From Oceanispirochaeta sp. M1 (GTDB lineage: Bacteria; Spirochaetota; Spirochaetia; DSM-2461): a DNA stretch of 64,000 nt. A program made the translations under genes and the position numbers. A model generated the notes under the pieces. It was not told the DNA's origin, did no database searches, and saw nothing but the letters and a program-made list of their open reading frames with translations. The DNA is taken from assembly GCF_003346715.1 (NCBI RefSeq), contig NZ_QQPQ01000007.1, forward strand, positions 1 to 64,000, in the 5' to 3' direction. The first letter of the stretch is position 1. The number at the start of each line of letters is the position of its first letter. Shown piece after piece: positions 47,033 through 58,802 of the stretch.

Positions 47033-49591
47033 TTATTCTTCTGTTTCACGTGAAACATCTTCTGAATCTGAAGGTTCTGTAATTACAGTTTCCTGCTCCA
47101 CAGATACTGTTTCAATAACTTCAGACTGTTCAGAACTATCTAATTCACTTTCTTCATCTACATCTTCTTCTTTCTGCTGTACCGCAACTCCGACAAGTGT
47201 ATCCTTATCACTGATATTAACAATTCTTACGCCAAATGCATTTCTCCCAATTATGGAAATACCATCCAGGTTTAGTTTAATTGTTTTTCCAAGAGTAGAT
47301 ATACATATAAGAGAATCAGTCTCGTTTACAGACATTACAGAAACCAGCTTACCTGATTTTTCATTTACATTGTAAGCTTTCTGTCCCTGAGTTCCTCTAC
47401 CATGAGGATTAAACTCTGAAAATTGAGTTCTCTTTCCATATCCATTTTCAGATATAAGGAATAGCTGGTTTTCTTCAGAAACACAGGCTACACCAATAAG
47501 GATATCATCACCATTCAGTCTGATCCCCCGTACTCCATGTGAGTTTCTACCCATACAGCGTACAGAATCTTCAGGAAAACGTAATCCCTTACCGTTTTTA
47601 GTAATAATCATTATATCCCTTGTACCGTCTGTAAGTTCGGCAGATACAAGATGATCCTCTTCATCCAGGTTTATTGCAATTATTCCCCTGGTTTTAGCAT
47701 TTCTAAAGTCATATGTGGATACTCTTTTTACAACACCCTTCTGGGTAGCCATGAAAAGGAAGTTATCTTCTGAGAATTCCTCAAGTTGAACCTGTGTTGT
47801 AATCTCTTCATCTGGCTCAAATTCAAACATGGTTTTAAGGTGTTTACCTCGGGAAGCTCTTGAGCCCTCTGGTATTTCATATACTTTCAGCCAGTAAGCT
47901 TTACCTGCGCTTGTTACAAAAAGAATATAGCTATGTGTATTTGCCAGGAATATATGTTCAATGAAGTCTCCGTCTTTCAGAGATGCTGAATTGGAGCCTT
48001 TACCACCTCTTCCCTGCTCTTTATATGCTGATAAGGGAACTCTCTTGATAAAACCTCTATTGGAAATCAGAACAACCATGTCCTCTTTCTCAATAAAGTC
48101 TTCCATATTCATGGAACCTATCTCTTCAAGACGAATTTCTGTACGTCTCTCGTCACCGTATTTTTCTGATACTTCTGCTGTTTCTTCTTTTACAACATCA
48201 AGAATCTTTTCTTCATGAGCAAGTAGATCTTCAAGATAATCTATAAACTTCATTATCTCGGCCAGTTCATCCAGTATTTTCTGGGTTTCCAGACTGGTAA
48301 GCTTTTGCAGACGCATATCGAGGATAGCCTGTGCCTGTATCTCAGAAAAATCAAATCTTTCCATCAGGTTAGCTCTAGCCATATTTACATTTGCAGATTT
48401 TTTAATTATTTCTACTATTTCATCAATATTTTCCAGGGCTTTTTTAAGACCTACCAGTATATGAGCTCTGGCTCTGGCTTTTCTCAGTTCATATTCAGAT
48501 CTTCTTCTGATAACAATCTGTCTATGACTGATAAAATAATCAAGAAGGTTCCTCAGGTTGCATACTTTAGGCATCCCATTAACAAGCGCGAGATTATTTA
48601 CATTGAAATTAACCTGCAGATTGGTATGGGTGAAAAGAAGGTTGAGAACTACTTTAGGAGAAACATTACGTTTCAGCTCTATAACAACTCTCATACCCGT
48701 TCGGTCTGACTCATCTCTTAAATCAGAGATCCCTTCAATTTTCTTTTCTCTTACAAGTTCGGCAATTCTGATAACCAGATTTGCTTTATTAACCATATAG
48801 GGGAGTTCTGTGATGATAATGGCATCTTTTTCAGCTGTCATCTCTTCCAGGTTATACCTGGCACGGACAGTTATCTTTCCGCGTCCGGTCATGGATGCCT
48901 GCCTGAAACCAGTTCTTCCGAATACAACTCCGGCAGTAGGGAAGTCAGGACCTTTTACAATATCCAATAACTCTTCCATCTCAATTTCAGAATTATCTAT
49001 TACTGCAGATATGGCTTCACATATCTCTTTAAGGTTATGAGGTGGCATATTTGTTGCCATTCCAACGGCAATTCCACTCGCTCCATTTACCAGAAGCATG
49101 GGAAACGCTGAAGGAAGGATAAGAGGTTCCTTCATGGAATCATCGTAGTTGGGACCAAAATCAATGGTATCCTTTTTGATATCCATCAATATGGCTTCGG
49201 AAACTTTCGCCAACCGGGCTTCTGTATACCTCATGGCTGCGGGTGGATCTCCGTCTACTGAACCAAAGTTTCCCTGACCCTGAACGACTGGTGTTCTAAG
49301 TGAGAAATCCTGAGCCATACGTACCAGAGCATCATAGATAGATTGATCTCCGTGAGGATGGAATTTACCAAGTACATCCCCAACAATACGACCACATTTT
49401 TTATATGCTGTGTTATATCTTATGCCCATTTCACTCATAGAATAAAGAATTCTACGGTGAACCGGCTTCAATCCATCTCTGACATCTGGAAGTGCCCTGC
49501 TGACAATAACAGACATGGCATAATTCAGATAGGATTCTTTTACTTCATCTTCAATGGCAATTGGAAGGATTTTTCCAAAATTATCCTGCAC
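47033..49591 (-). CDS. gyrA: DNA gyrase subunit A
   Basis: An 852-residue GyrA: breakage-reunion domain with [21 protein letters not shown], active-site region [19 protein letters not shown], and C-terminal six-bladed wrapping domain containing the GyrA box (EQGRGGKG) and repeated [16 protein letters not shown] blades; the tail is acidic. At the position of E. coli Ser83 there is Gln83, with Ser84 and Asp87. The last nine codons include a perfect parS site (encoding DVSRETEE). It follows gyrB by 20 bases. Confidence 0.98.
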   Translation of the reverse strand: MQDNFGKILPIAIEDEVKESYLNYAMSVIVSRALPDVRDGLKPVHRRILYSMSEMGIRYNTAYKKCGRIVGDVLGKFHPHGDQSIYDALVRMAQDFSLRTPVVQGQGNFGSVDGDPPAAMRYTEARLAKVSEAILMDIKKDTIDFGPNYDDSMKEPLILPSAFPMLLVNGASGIAVGMATNMPPHNLKEICEAISAVIDNSEIEMEELLDIVKGPDFPTAGVVFGRTGFRQASMTGRGKITVRARYNLEEMTAEKDAIIITELPYMVNKANLVIRIAELVREKKIEGISDLRDESDRTGMRVVIELKRNVSPKVVLNLLFTHTNLQVNFNVNNLALVNGMPKVCNLRNLLDYFISHRQIVIRRRSEYELRKARARAHILVGLKKALENIDEIVEIIKKSANVNMARANLMERFDFSEIQAQAILDMRLQKLTSLETQKILDELAEIMKFIDYLEDLLAHEEKILDVVKEETAEVSEKYGDERRTEIRLEEIGSMNMEDFIEKEDMVVLISNRGFIKRVPLSAYKEQGRGGKGSNSASLKDGDFIEHIFLANTHSYILFVTSAGKAYWLKVYEIPEGSRASRGKHLKTMFEFEPDEEITTQVQLEEFSEDNFLFMATQKGVVKRVSTYDFRNAKTRGIIAINLDEEDHLVSAELTDGTRDIMIITKNGKGLRFPEDSVRCMGRNSHGVRGIRLNGDDILIGVACVSEENQLFLISENGYGKRTQFSEFNPHGRGTQGQKAYNVNEKSGKLVSVMSVNETDSLICISTLGKTIKLNLDGISIIGRNAFGVRIVNISDKDTLVGVAVQQKEEDVDEESELDSSEQSEVIETVSVEQETVITEPSDSEDVSRETEE
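47042..47057. promoter_or_regulatory. parS: parS site 3 inside the 3' end of gyrA
   Basis: TGTTTCACGTGAAACA, perfect, 81 bases after site 2 and inside codons of the gyrA tail (GTT TCA CGT GAA ACA). Confidence 0.97.
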
Positions 49592-49611
49592 GTTTGACTC
49601 CTGTGAGACTA

Positions 49612-51887
<2,276 letters not shown>

Positions 51888-53249
51888 ATGAACGAATTCG
51901 ACTACAGCATATTCTGGGAAGAGACAATCAAACAGCTTAGAGAAGAAAAGGAAATATCCGACCAGGAATATAATATGTATTTCCAGAGCATTCATTATGT
52001 TGAATCCACCAGAGATAAAATTGTCCTCAGCATACCTTCCCGTTTTATACAGTCTCAGCTTAAGCAACGTTATACTTCCGCCATAGAGACCAGATTATAT
52101 GAAATATCGGGTATTGAACTCAGTCTTGCATTTGAAATTGAAAACAGGTCCAAAGAAGAAGAAAGCAGTGAAAAACCAAGTGAAAAAGTAATAGAAGCAG
52201 TTCCTGAGCGTAAATATATACCCCACCCTCAGTTAAGAAAAGATTATACATTTGATAATTTTGTTGTTGGAAACAATAATTCCTTTGCTGCCAATGCTTC
52301 AAAGGCCATTGCCGAAAATCCCGGTTCCAAATATAACCCCTGTCTTATATACGGCGGTGTCGGTCTGGGTAAAACTCATTTAATGCAGTCAATTGGAAAT
52401 ACAATTCATAAAGAACAACCTGATATGAAAATTGTCTATATACCGGCTGAAACTTTTATTAATGATTTTATTGAATCTATAAATACTAAAAAGCAGACAC
52501 ATTTTAAAAATAAATATAGAAATGCAGATATTCTTCTTATTGATGATATTCATGATCTTCAGGATAAAAAAGGAACACAGGAAGAGCTCTTTCATACATT
52601 TAATGCACTGTATGATGCCAATAAACAGATGGTTTTTACCTGTGACCGTCCACCTTCAGAATTAAAGAACTTTGCAGACAGACTGAAAAACAGATTTGTC
52701 AGGGGTCTCAATGTAGATCTTCATCCGCCAAACTATGAAACCAGATATGCTATTTTGAGGAAAAAACTTGAAGATCGGAATGTAGTAATATCAGATGATA
52801 TTCTCGAACTCATCAGTCAGAATATTAATACTAACATCCGTGATCTGGAAGCTGCGCTTACAAGTATTGTTGCCTACGCTGAACTCGTTCAAAAAGAGAT
52901 AACTCCTGAAATTGCAAAGCAGCAGCTGAAACAATTCTTTTCATCACCTATACAGGCAAATATAACCATTGATAAAATTCAAAAACAGGTTTCAGAATAC
53001 TTTAATGTTACTCTCAGTGATCTCAAAGGAAAGAAAAGAACCAAGCAGATAACATTTCCCAGGCAGATTGCCATGTATATAATACGTGAAATTACTGACT
53101 ACTCCACTACAGAAATAGGATTGGAGTTTGGCGGCAGAGATCATACAACTGTAATGCATTCCTGCCAGAGAATAGAGGACAGAATAAAAACTGACTCAAC
53201 AATAGAACCGACTGTACAGGAATTAATCCGCTCAATTAAAGAGACATAA
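51888..53249 (+). CDS. dnaA: Chromosomal replication initiator DnaA
   Basis: A 453-residue DnaA with domain I (1-85), a short linker, AAA+ domain (about 110-335; Walker A GGVGLGKTHL, Walker B ADILLIDDIHDL, sensor with FADRLKNRFVRGL) and domain IV (about 360-453) with the DnaA signature GGRDHTTVMHSCQRIED. It binds the boxes on both sides and melts the origin. GGGGAT ribosome-binding site and ATG. Length is normal. Confidence 0.98.
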   Translation: MNEFDYSIFWEETIKQLREEKEISDQEYNMYFQSIHYVESTRDKIVLSIPSRFIQSQLKQRYTSAIETRLYEISGIELSLAFEIENRSKEEESSEKPSEKVIEAVPERKYIPHPQLRKDYTFDNFVVGNNNSFAANASKAIAENPGSKYNPCLIYGGVGLGKTHLMQSIGNTIHKEQPDMKIVYIPAETFINDFIESINTKKQTHFKNKYRNADILLIDDIHDLQDKKGTQEELFHTFNALYDANKQMVFTCDRPPSELKNFADRLKNRFVRGLNVDLHPPNYETRYAILRKKLEDRNVVISDDILELISQNINTNIRDLEAALTSIVAYAELVQKEITPEIAKQQLKQFFSSPIQANITIDKIQKQVSEYFNVTLSDLKGKKRTKQITFPRQIAMYIIREITDYSTTEIGLEFGGRDHTTVMHSCQRIEDRIKTDSTIEPTVQELIRSIKET

Positions 53250-53582
53250 TGCCTGTTGATAAGTCTGTGAATTCTTTCTGATAAACCATGACTTATTAGA
53301 TTATTTATGGATAATCAGAATTAATAATGCATACTGTGGATAAACGCTCAATTATATGTACAGCTTATGCACAGGGCTATTTTTAACTGTAATAGGCAAT
53401 TAAGTGCTGAATTCACATATCCACAGGCCCTATTACTACTACTACTATTTAAATTTATTAATAAGTATTAGGAGAGTCTTTATAAAACTGTGTATAATCG
53501 ATGATAATTCGTATGTATTTATTCTATACAAACAGGAAATTATTTTTTATTATTCTTCATAGAATATGAACAGGGGATCCAA
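53250..53582. other. oriC: oriC, part between dnaA and dnaN
   Basis: A 333-base gap with DnaA boxes TGTTGATAA (53254-53262), TATGGATAA (53306-53314), TGTGGATAA (53335-53343), TTATGCACA (53365-53373) and ATATCCACA (53417-53425), followed by GGCCC and a DnaA-trio run. TATAAT at 53493-53498 may serve dnaN. No gene is seen. Confidence 0.88.
53417..53460 (+). other. Basal origin unwinding element with DnaA-trio
   Basis: In order: DnaA box ATATCCACA, GC cluster GGCCC, then TAT-TAC-TAC-TAC-TAC-TAT (53431-53448) and an AT-rich stretch. This is the box-GC-trio order of Bacillus oriC, where DnaA filaments extend on the trios to melt the duplex. Confidence 0.8.
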
Positions 53583-54689
53583 ATGAAATTTATCTGTGAT
53601 AAAAGCGTAATTGTAAAAGAGATATCCATTGCTCAGGAAATTATTTCCTCAAGGAATGCTCTCTCCATACTTTCCAATGTATTACTGGAAGCTAAGGATG
53701 ATGTTCTTATTATAAAAGCTACTGATCTAAAAGTAGGATTTGAAACAAGAATTCCTGCAGTTATAGAAATACCCGGAAGCACAACTGTTTTCTGTGATAA
53801 ATTTCTTGGAATACTTCGTTCTCTTCCAGATGGTGAAATAACCTTTGAACAGAATGAAAATGAAAGACTATCCATTAAACCTTTGGATAAGAAAATAGTT
53901 TTTGAATTGAACTGTATTTCAGCTGAAAAATTTCCTGAACTTCAGAGTATTGAAGATGAAAGCTATTTTGAAATATCACAGAGTCTTTTTAATAATATGA
54001 TTTCTCAGACTATATTCTCCATATCCGTAGATGAAGCTCGTTATTTTATGAACGGGGTCTATATGGAGAAAAGCGATAATTCTCTACTTATGGTTGCTAC
54101 AGACGGAAGAAGACTTTCTTATATTTCTGCAAATCCTGAATCTGAGTTTAATGACTTCAGTGGTATTATCATTCCTCCAAAGATTCTTAATCTCATAAAG
54201 AAGCTCTCTTCGGGAGAAGGAAATCTTTCACTGGCTGTTACTGAAAAAACTATTTATGCAAAATTTGATAATCAGAAAATTACTTCTACCCTTATTGAAG
54301 GTCAGTTTCCTAATTTCTCAAGAGTTATCCCTGAAAGCCAGGAATACAATGTTATTATTGATAGAGCATCTTTGAATGAAGCATTAAAACGTGTTTCACT
54401 TCTAGCTGAACAGAAATCAAAGAGAATATACATGACATTCAGTGAAGGTAATCTAAATCTTAAATCTGAAGAAAGTGAAATTGGTATGGCTGATGAAGAT
54501 ATTGCATGTGATTATTCAGGTGAAGAGATCAGACTGGCTGTAAACTATATTTATCTTCAGGATCCCCTGAAGGTTATTAAAGAAGATTCTCTTAAAGTTG
54601 AATTTTCTGAAGCAAACAAAGCTGTAAGTCTTAAATGCGAACCTGAAGCAGATTATTTTCATATTATTATGCCTATGCAGATGGACTGA
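53583..54689 (+). CDS. dnaN: DNA polymerase III beta sliding clamp
   Basis: A 368-residue beta clamp with three similar domains (about 1-120, 128-240, 245-368). Recognisable are RNALSILSNVLLEA, LMVATDGRRLSYIS and the C-terminal YFHIIMPMQ. Start ATG with CAGGGG upstream. It encircles DNA for Pol III and binds clamp-binding motifs. The recF start follows two bases after its stop. Confidence 0.97.
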   Translation: MKFICDKSVIVKEISIAQEIISSRNALSILSNVLLEAKDDVLIIKATDLKVGFETRIPAVIEIPGSTTVFCDKFLGILRSLPDGEITFEQNENERLSIKPLDKKIVFELNCISAEKFPELQSIEDESYFEISQSLFNNMISQTIFSISVDEARYFMNGVYMEKSDNSLLMVATDGRRLSYISANPESEFNDFSGIIIPPKILNLIKKLSSGEGNLSLAVTEKTIYAKFDNQKITSTLIEGQFPNFSRVIPESQEYNVIIDRASLNEALKRVSLLAEQKSKRIYMTFSEGNLNLKSEESEIGMADEDIACDYSGEEIRLAVNYIYLQDPLKVIKEDSLKVEFSEANKAVSLKCEPEADYFHIIMPMQMD

Positions 54690-54691
54690 CA

Positions 54692-55780
54692 TTGGGTTTT
54701 ACATCTGTAAAATTCAGTAATTTCAGAAATTTAGCAGAACAGGAAATTAATCTTTCTCATAAAGAAATTTTTCTTATTGGGGAAAACGGTCAGGGAAAGA
54801 CTAATTTTCTGGAGATGCTATATTTTTTATGTTATGCATCATCTTTCAGAATTAGAAATGACAAAATATTAATACGTGAGGGTGAAGATAATTTTTACCT
54901 TTCTGGTCAGTTTCTCCACTCTTCTGATCTTATATCCAATAGACTTGATGTTTCTTTTGATTCCCATAATAAAAAAATACGTCTAAATGGCAAAAATGTA
55001 GCAGATAGAAAAGATATCCTATCCAATATGCCCTGTATTGTTTTCTGCCATAATGATATGTATTTTGTGAACGGCAGTCCTGAAAAAAAGAGAATATATA
55101 TGGATCAATGCCTCAGTCTTCATGATCCTCTCTATATCAATTATTTAAGGCAATATAGAAAAATTCTCAAAGAGAGAAATTTTCTTCTTAAAAATAAGGA
55201 GAAATCGATGCTTCCGGTTTATACGGAGCAGTTGATAGATAAAGGTTTTTCTCTTCTGGAAAAAAGAAAAAGTTTAGTTGAGTTTTTAAATAATTCATTT
55301 TCTTCATACTATTCCCAGGTAAGTGGTACTGATGTTTCACTGCATATTTCATATAACAGATCCTGGAAAGATGATGATAAGGGCAAAATAAGAGAAACTA
55401 TGCTGAAAAAGACTGAAAAGGAATTTCAGTATGGTCTAACCCTCTCAGGTCCTCATAGAGATTCATTTTCAGTTATGCTTGGGAACAATAATTTTCTTGA
55501 TATGGCTTCCACAGGTCAGCTGAGGATTATTTCTCTATTATTGAGAATACTTCAATCTGAATATTATCAGATGGCAACAGGTAAAAACCCTGTACTTCTT
55601 GTTGATGATGTACTTTTAGAACTGGATAGTGAGAAAAGAAAAAGAATGATGGATATATTTCCTCAATATGAGCAGATATTTTATACTTTTCTTCCGGGTT
55701 ATCTCAAAGATAAGAAGGAAAATTCGTTATATTTGAGGGTAAAAGAGGGCATATTGGAGAATTTTGATGGAGAAAGCTGA
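54692..55780 (+). CDS. recF: DNA replication and repair protein RecF
   Basis: A 362-residue RecF, an ABC/SMC-like ATPase: Walker A GENGQGKTN (near 31-39), signature-like region ASTGQLRIISLLLR and Walker B PVLLVDDVLLELD. It helps load RecA with RecO/RecR at gaps. The start is TTG at two bases after the dnaN stop, with no strong ribosome-binding site, so it is probably translated by coupling. The C-terminus overlaps the next gene by 14 bases. Confidence 0.95.
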   Translation: MGFTSVKFSNFRNLAEQEINLSHKEIFLIGENGQGKTNFLEMLYFLCYASSFRIRNDKILIREGEDNFYLSGQFLHSSDLISNRLDVSFDSHNKKIRLNGKNVADRKDILSNMPCIVFCHNDMYFVNGSPEKKRIYMDQCLSLHDPLYINYLRQYRKILKERNFLLKNKEKSMLPVYTEQLIDKGFSLLEKRKSLVEFLNNSFSSYYSQVSGTDVSLHISYNRSWKDDDKGKIRETMLKKTEKEFQYGLTLSGPHRDSFSVMLGNNNFLDMASTGQLRIISLLLRILQSEYYQMATGKNPVLLVDDVLLELDSEKRKRMMDIFPQYEQIFYTFLPGYLKDKKENSLYLRVKEGILENFDGES

Positions 55781-56207
55781 AGATATTATATCCGCCATAT
55801 TTGATAAAAAAGCCGGGATTGAATCAAAATCCTTTGTAAGGGCATATAAAAACTGGCAAAACATTGTTCAGGATAACAGGCTTGCCGATCACTGCAGACT
55901 CGAAGATATAAGCAATAACAGCATAAGAGTATCTTTTGATCATCCAGGTTGGATACAGGTATTTAAAATGAATCAGAGGATGATACTGCAAAGGTTGAAC
56001 TCTCAATACAAGGATCTGCATATAAATTCTGTTTCTATGCATCTGAAAGATCAGAAATTTCCTGAAAAAATAGTTAAACCTGAGCCTGTTAAAAACGATA
56101 TTAAAGTTAATAAAAAAGACTTTAAAGGGAATATGAGTTCCATTAAAGATGATGAACTTAAACTGAGGCTTCTAAATTTAAAGAAAAAGCTTCAGGGAGA
56201 TAAATAA
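55767..56207 (+). CDS. DUF721 (DciA-like) protein
   Basis: A 146-residue protein with an N-terminal DUF721/DciA domain (about 5-95: IFDKKAGIESKSFVRAYKNWQNIV and IRVSFDHPGWIQVFKMN). DciA proteins load the replicative helicase DnaB in bacteria without DnaC/DnaI, fitting this origin position. The ATG at 55767 is preferred to a TTG one codon earlier because GGAG lies seven bases before it. The C-terminal tail is lysine-rich and unstructured-looking. Overlaps recF, so co-transcribed. Confidence 0.85.
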   Translation: MEKAEDIISAIFDKKAGIESKSFVRAYKNWQNIVQDNRLADHCRLEDISNNSIRVSFDHPGWIQVFKMNQRMILQRLNSQYKDLHINSVSMHLKDQKFPEKIVKPEPVKNDIKVNKKDFKGNMSSIKDDELKLRLLNLKKKLQGDK

Positions 56208-56286
56208 TGAGAGTTGACATAGTTAAAACATAACCGTATATTATGCACACTAAAAGATTTGACTATTAATTGAGGAGTTAAAATAT

Positions 56287-56442
56287 ATGAAACGTACTTA
56301 TCAGCCTAGCAAGACAAAAAGAAATAGAAAATTCGGATTTCGTGCCAGAATGGCGACTAAAGCCGGTAGAGCAGTTCTTGCCAGAAGAAGACGTAAAGGT
56401 AGAAAAAAACTTTCTGTTGCCGATGAAAGAAAACCTTACTAA
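56287..56442 (+). CDS. rpmH: Ribosomal protein L34
   Basis: A 51-residue L34: [20 protein letters not shown], ending in [17 protein letters not shown]. The basic [19 protein letters not shown] core is typical. The ribosome-binding site is GAGGAG. It is slightly long, since the C-terminal SVADERKPY extends past the usual end. Its last 20 bases overlap the start of rnpA in another frame. Confidence 0.97.
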   Translation: MKRTYQPSKTKRNRKFGFRARMATKAGRAVLARRRRKGRKKLSVADERKPY

Positions 56443-56761
56443 GAAAGAGCGCTTAGGTAAAAAATCTGATCTTAATAAAATCTTTGCTAGCGGCAATGTA
56501 TATAAATGCCGTGGTGCAAAGATTTTATTTTTAGAGAGCTCTTTATCTTACAGCCGTTTTGCAATAACCCTTGTTAGAAAATTCGGGAATGCTGTAGAAC
56601 GGAATTATACAAAAAGAATTTTCAGGGAATTTTACAGAAAACATAAGAATAAACTGGATCATGGCTATGATATAGTTTTTGTTCTTTATCCTGGAGATTT
56701 TTCTTATCAAAACAGACTGGAGCAGTTCAGTTCTTTGATGAAAAGAGCACATCTTGTTTAA
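56423..56761 (+). CDS. rnpA: Ribonuclease P protein component
   Basis: A 112-residue RNase P protein with the RNR-type signature around [21 protein letters not shown]. It supports the catalytic RNA in tRNA 5' maturation. The start ATG at 56423 lies inside the 3' end of rpmH and gives the usual length; the frame stays open 27 codons upstream to a GTG at 56342, so a longer form cannot be ruled out. Its own ribosome-binding site is weak; translation is probably coupled to rpmH. Confidence 0.95.
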   Translation: MKENLTKKERLGKKSDLNKIFASGNVYKCRGAKILFLESSLSYSRFAITLVRKFGNAVERNYTKRIFREFYRKHKNKLDHGYDIVFVLYPGDFSYQNRLEQFSSLMKRAHLV

Positions 56762-56987
56762 ATTTTTTAATTGGATTATCAGTAGAATTTTATTATTTTT
56801 TGTTATCATCTATAAAAAGGTGATTTCTCCCTGGCTGCCACGCTCATGCAGGTTCTATCCTACTTGTTCGTCATACGCTCAGGAAGCTTTACTTAAACAT
56901 GGCCCCTGGAAGGGGTTATATCTTTCTGTAAAAAGGATCCTTAAATGTCATCCCCGGCATCCCGGCGGATATGATCCTGTACCATAA
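56754..56987 (+). CDS. yidD: Membrane protein insertion efficiency factor YidD
   Basis: A 77-residue YidD: hydrophobic N-terminus, then [34 protein letters not shown] and the C-terminal [17 protein letters not shown], all diagnostic. It assists YidC-dependent insertion. A TTG start overlaps the rnpA stop by eight bases. It is followed by yidC, its functional partner, after 15 bases. Confidence 0.95.
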   Translation: MFKFFNWIISRILLFFVIIYKKVISPWLPRSCRFYPTCSSYAQEALLKHGPWKGLYLSVKRILKCHPRHPGGYDPVP

Positions 56988-57002
56988 TATTTTGGAGTCA
57001 TC

Positions 57003-58748
57003 ATGGATAAGAATACCTTTCTGGCTATTATCCTGTCAGTTGTAGTTATTTCAGTAGGGTTTGTCGTTCAGACAACATTTTTCGTGCCTGATGAGGCATT
57101 AGTGGAAGCTTCTGCTGAAGAAGTTGTTAGTGAAATAGCCGATGTTCAGGAATCTGCCTCTACTGTAAGTATTGCAGAAACAGCAGATATTGATGCTGTT
57201 GAATTTGAAATGGGAGATGAAGATTACATTTCCCGTACTATAGAAGCAGAAACAGATAAATTTCTGATTACCTTCAATACTGAAGGTGCCGTAATAACTT
57301 CACTTAAATTAAAAGAACATCTGGACGGTGAAGAGCCTGTTGATATGATACTGAGAGAAAACACAAATCTTGGATCATTCGGTCTTTCTTTCGGTGAGAA
57401 TACTTCCTCCTATATGACTGAAGCTTATGATTATCAGCACGTTTCAAACAGTGATGAGTACAGCTTTATCAGAAATTATAAAGTAAAACTTAGCGATGGA
57501 TCCTATTCAGCACCCTTTCAGATCAAAAAAACTTATATTTTCTTTCCTGATGAATATATGTTTGAAATTCGGGTAGCCATTGTAAACTCTGAAAACTCTG
57601 CAGTTCCCCTTAATTACAGCGGGGCTGCTTATACTCTGTCCACAGGTCCTCAGATTGGTCCTGAGTTTGTTAAATTGGACGGTAGAAATGAATATAGAAA
57701 ATATTTTTCACTCTCCGGCGATAAACGCTCTACTATAAAAATTAAAGATGGTTTTGCAGAATCTTCTGAGCAGATGAAATGGAGTGCAGTCGTCAATAAA
57801 TACTTTGCCCTGATAGGTATTCCCGGATCAGATATCTCAAAAGTTATCTGGTCTAATGATCCTACAGAGGGTTTAAAAGAGACTTCCAAGATGTCCTATG
57901 TCAGATCATCTACAAAAGGCTCACGCATTGAAGATGTATACCGGTTTTATGCCGGACCCAAATTAAACAATGAATTGGGAAAATATAATCTGGGAATGGA
58001 TAATCCTTTCGGATTTTCGGATATGTATCTTGATAAGGCTGTTGATTCCAGTTCATGGCTGGGATGGCTTGAGTTTATTCTTAAATTTTTTATGGAGACA
58101 TTCTATAAGCTTATACCCAACTATGGTGTAGCTATTATTCTCCTTACAATCCTTATTAAGGCCATTTTCTTCCCCATTACACATAAGAGTTATGAATCGA
58201 CAGGTAAGATGCAGAGCATTCAGCCCAAGATTAAAGAACTCCAGGAAAAGTATAAAAGCGATCCAAACAAACTGAACAAAGAGATGGCGGCTTTATATAA
58301 AACAGAGGGTGTAAATCCCATGGGTGGATGTCTGCCCCTGGTAATCCAGATGCCTATCTTTTTTGCTTTGTACGGATTATTAAATAAATATTTTGATTTA
58401 AGAGGAGCCGTATTCATTCCGGGTTGGATTACCGACCTTTCGGCTCCCGAATCAATTCTTAATTTTGGTAACTTCACCCTCCCTATTCTGGGTTGGAATG
58501 ATCTGAGACTTTTACCTATTCTTTATCTGGGAACACAGTTATTGATGAGTAAATTCACTCAGGCTCCCAGCAGCGGAGGACAAAGTGCTATGCAGACCAA
58601 GATGCTTACTCTGGGTATGCCTATTATGTTCTTCTTTATCCTGTACGATATGCCGTCTGGATTATTGATTTACTGGACATTTTCAAACCTTCTGACAGCA
58701 GCTCAGCAGGGTTATATAAGCAGTAAAAAGAAGAAGCAGGCCTCCTGA
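57003..58748 (+). CDS. yidC: Membrane protein insertase YidC
   Basis: A 581-residue YidC of the Gram-negative type: N-terminal helix (6-26), large periplasmic P1 domain (about 70-340) and the conserved five-helix core (355-575) including KPKIKELQEKYK-like QPKIKELQEKYKSD, the NPMGGCLPLVIQMPIFFALY segment and SKFTQAP. It inserts inner-membrane proteins with or without SecYEG. GGAG ribosome-binding site. Ends with lysines. Confidence 0.97.
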   Translation: MDKNTFLAIILSVVVISVGFVVQTTFFVPDEALVEASAEEVVSEIADVQESASTVSIAETADIDAVEFEMGDEDYISRTIEAETDKFLITFNTEGAVITSLKLKEHLDGEEPVDMILRENTNLGSFGLSFGENTSSYMTEAYDYQHVSNSDEYSFIRNYKVKLSDGSYSAPFQIKKTYIFFPDEYMFEIRVAIVNSENSAVPLNYSGAAYTLSTGPQIGPEFVKLDGRNEYRKYFSLSGDKRSTIKIKDGFAESSEQMKWSAVVNKYFALIGIPGSDISKVIWSNDPTEGLKETSKMSYVRSSTKGSRIEDVYRFYAGPKLNNELGKYNLGMDNPFGFSDMYLDKAVDSSSWLGWLEFILKFFMETFYKLIPNYGVAIILLTILIKAIFFPITHKSYESTGKMQSIQPKIKELQEKYKSDPNKLNKEMAALYKTEGVNPMGGCLPLVIQMPIFFALYGLLNKYFDLRGAVFIPGWITDLSAPESILNFGNFTLPILGWNDLRLLPILYLGTQLLMSKFTQAPSSGGQSAMQTKMLTLGMPIMFFFILYDMPSGLLIYWTFSNLLTAAQQGYISSKKKKQAS

Positions 58749-58802
58749 GGGAGGTTCGGAGTAAGCTCCTGAAATAGAAAATCGATAACCAGGAGTTATT
58801 TT

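Noticed and set aside
56342-56422. Longer RnpA starting at a GTG inside rpmH
   Set aside because: Not excluded, but the ATG at 56423 gives the normal length and the extension is the shadow of the basic L34 coding sequence; noted as an alternative only.
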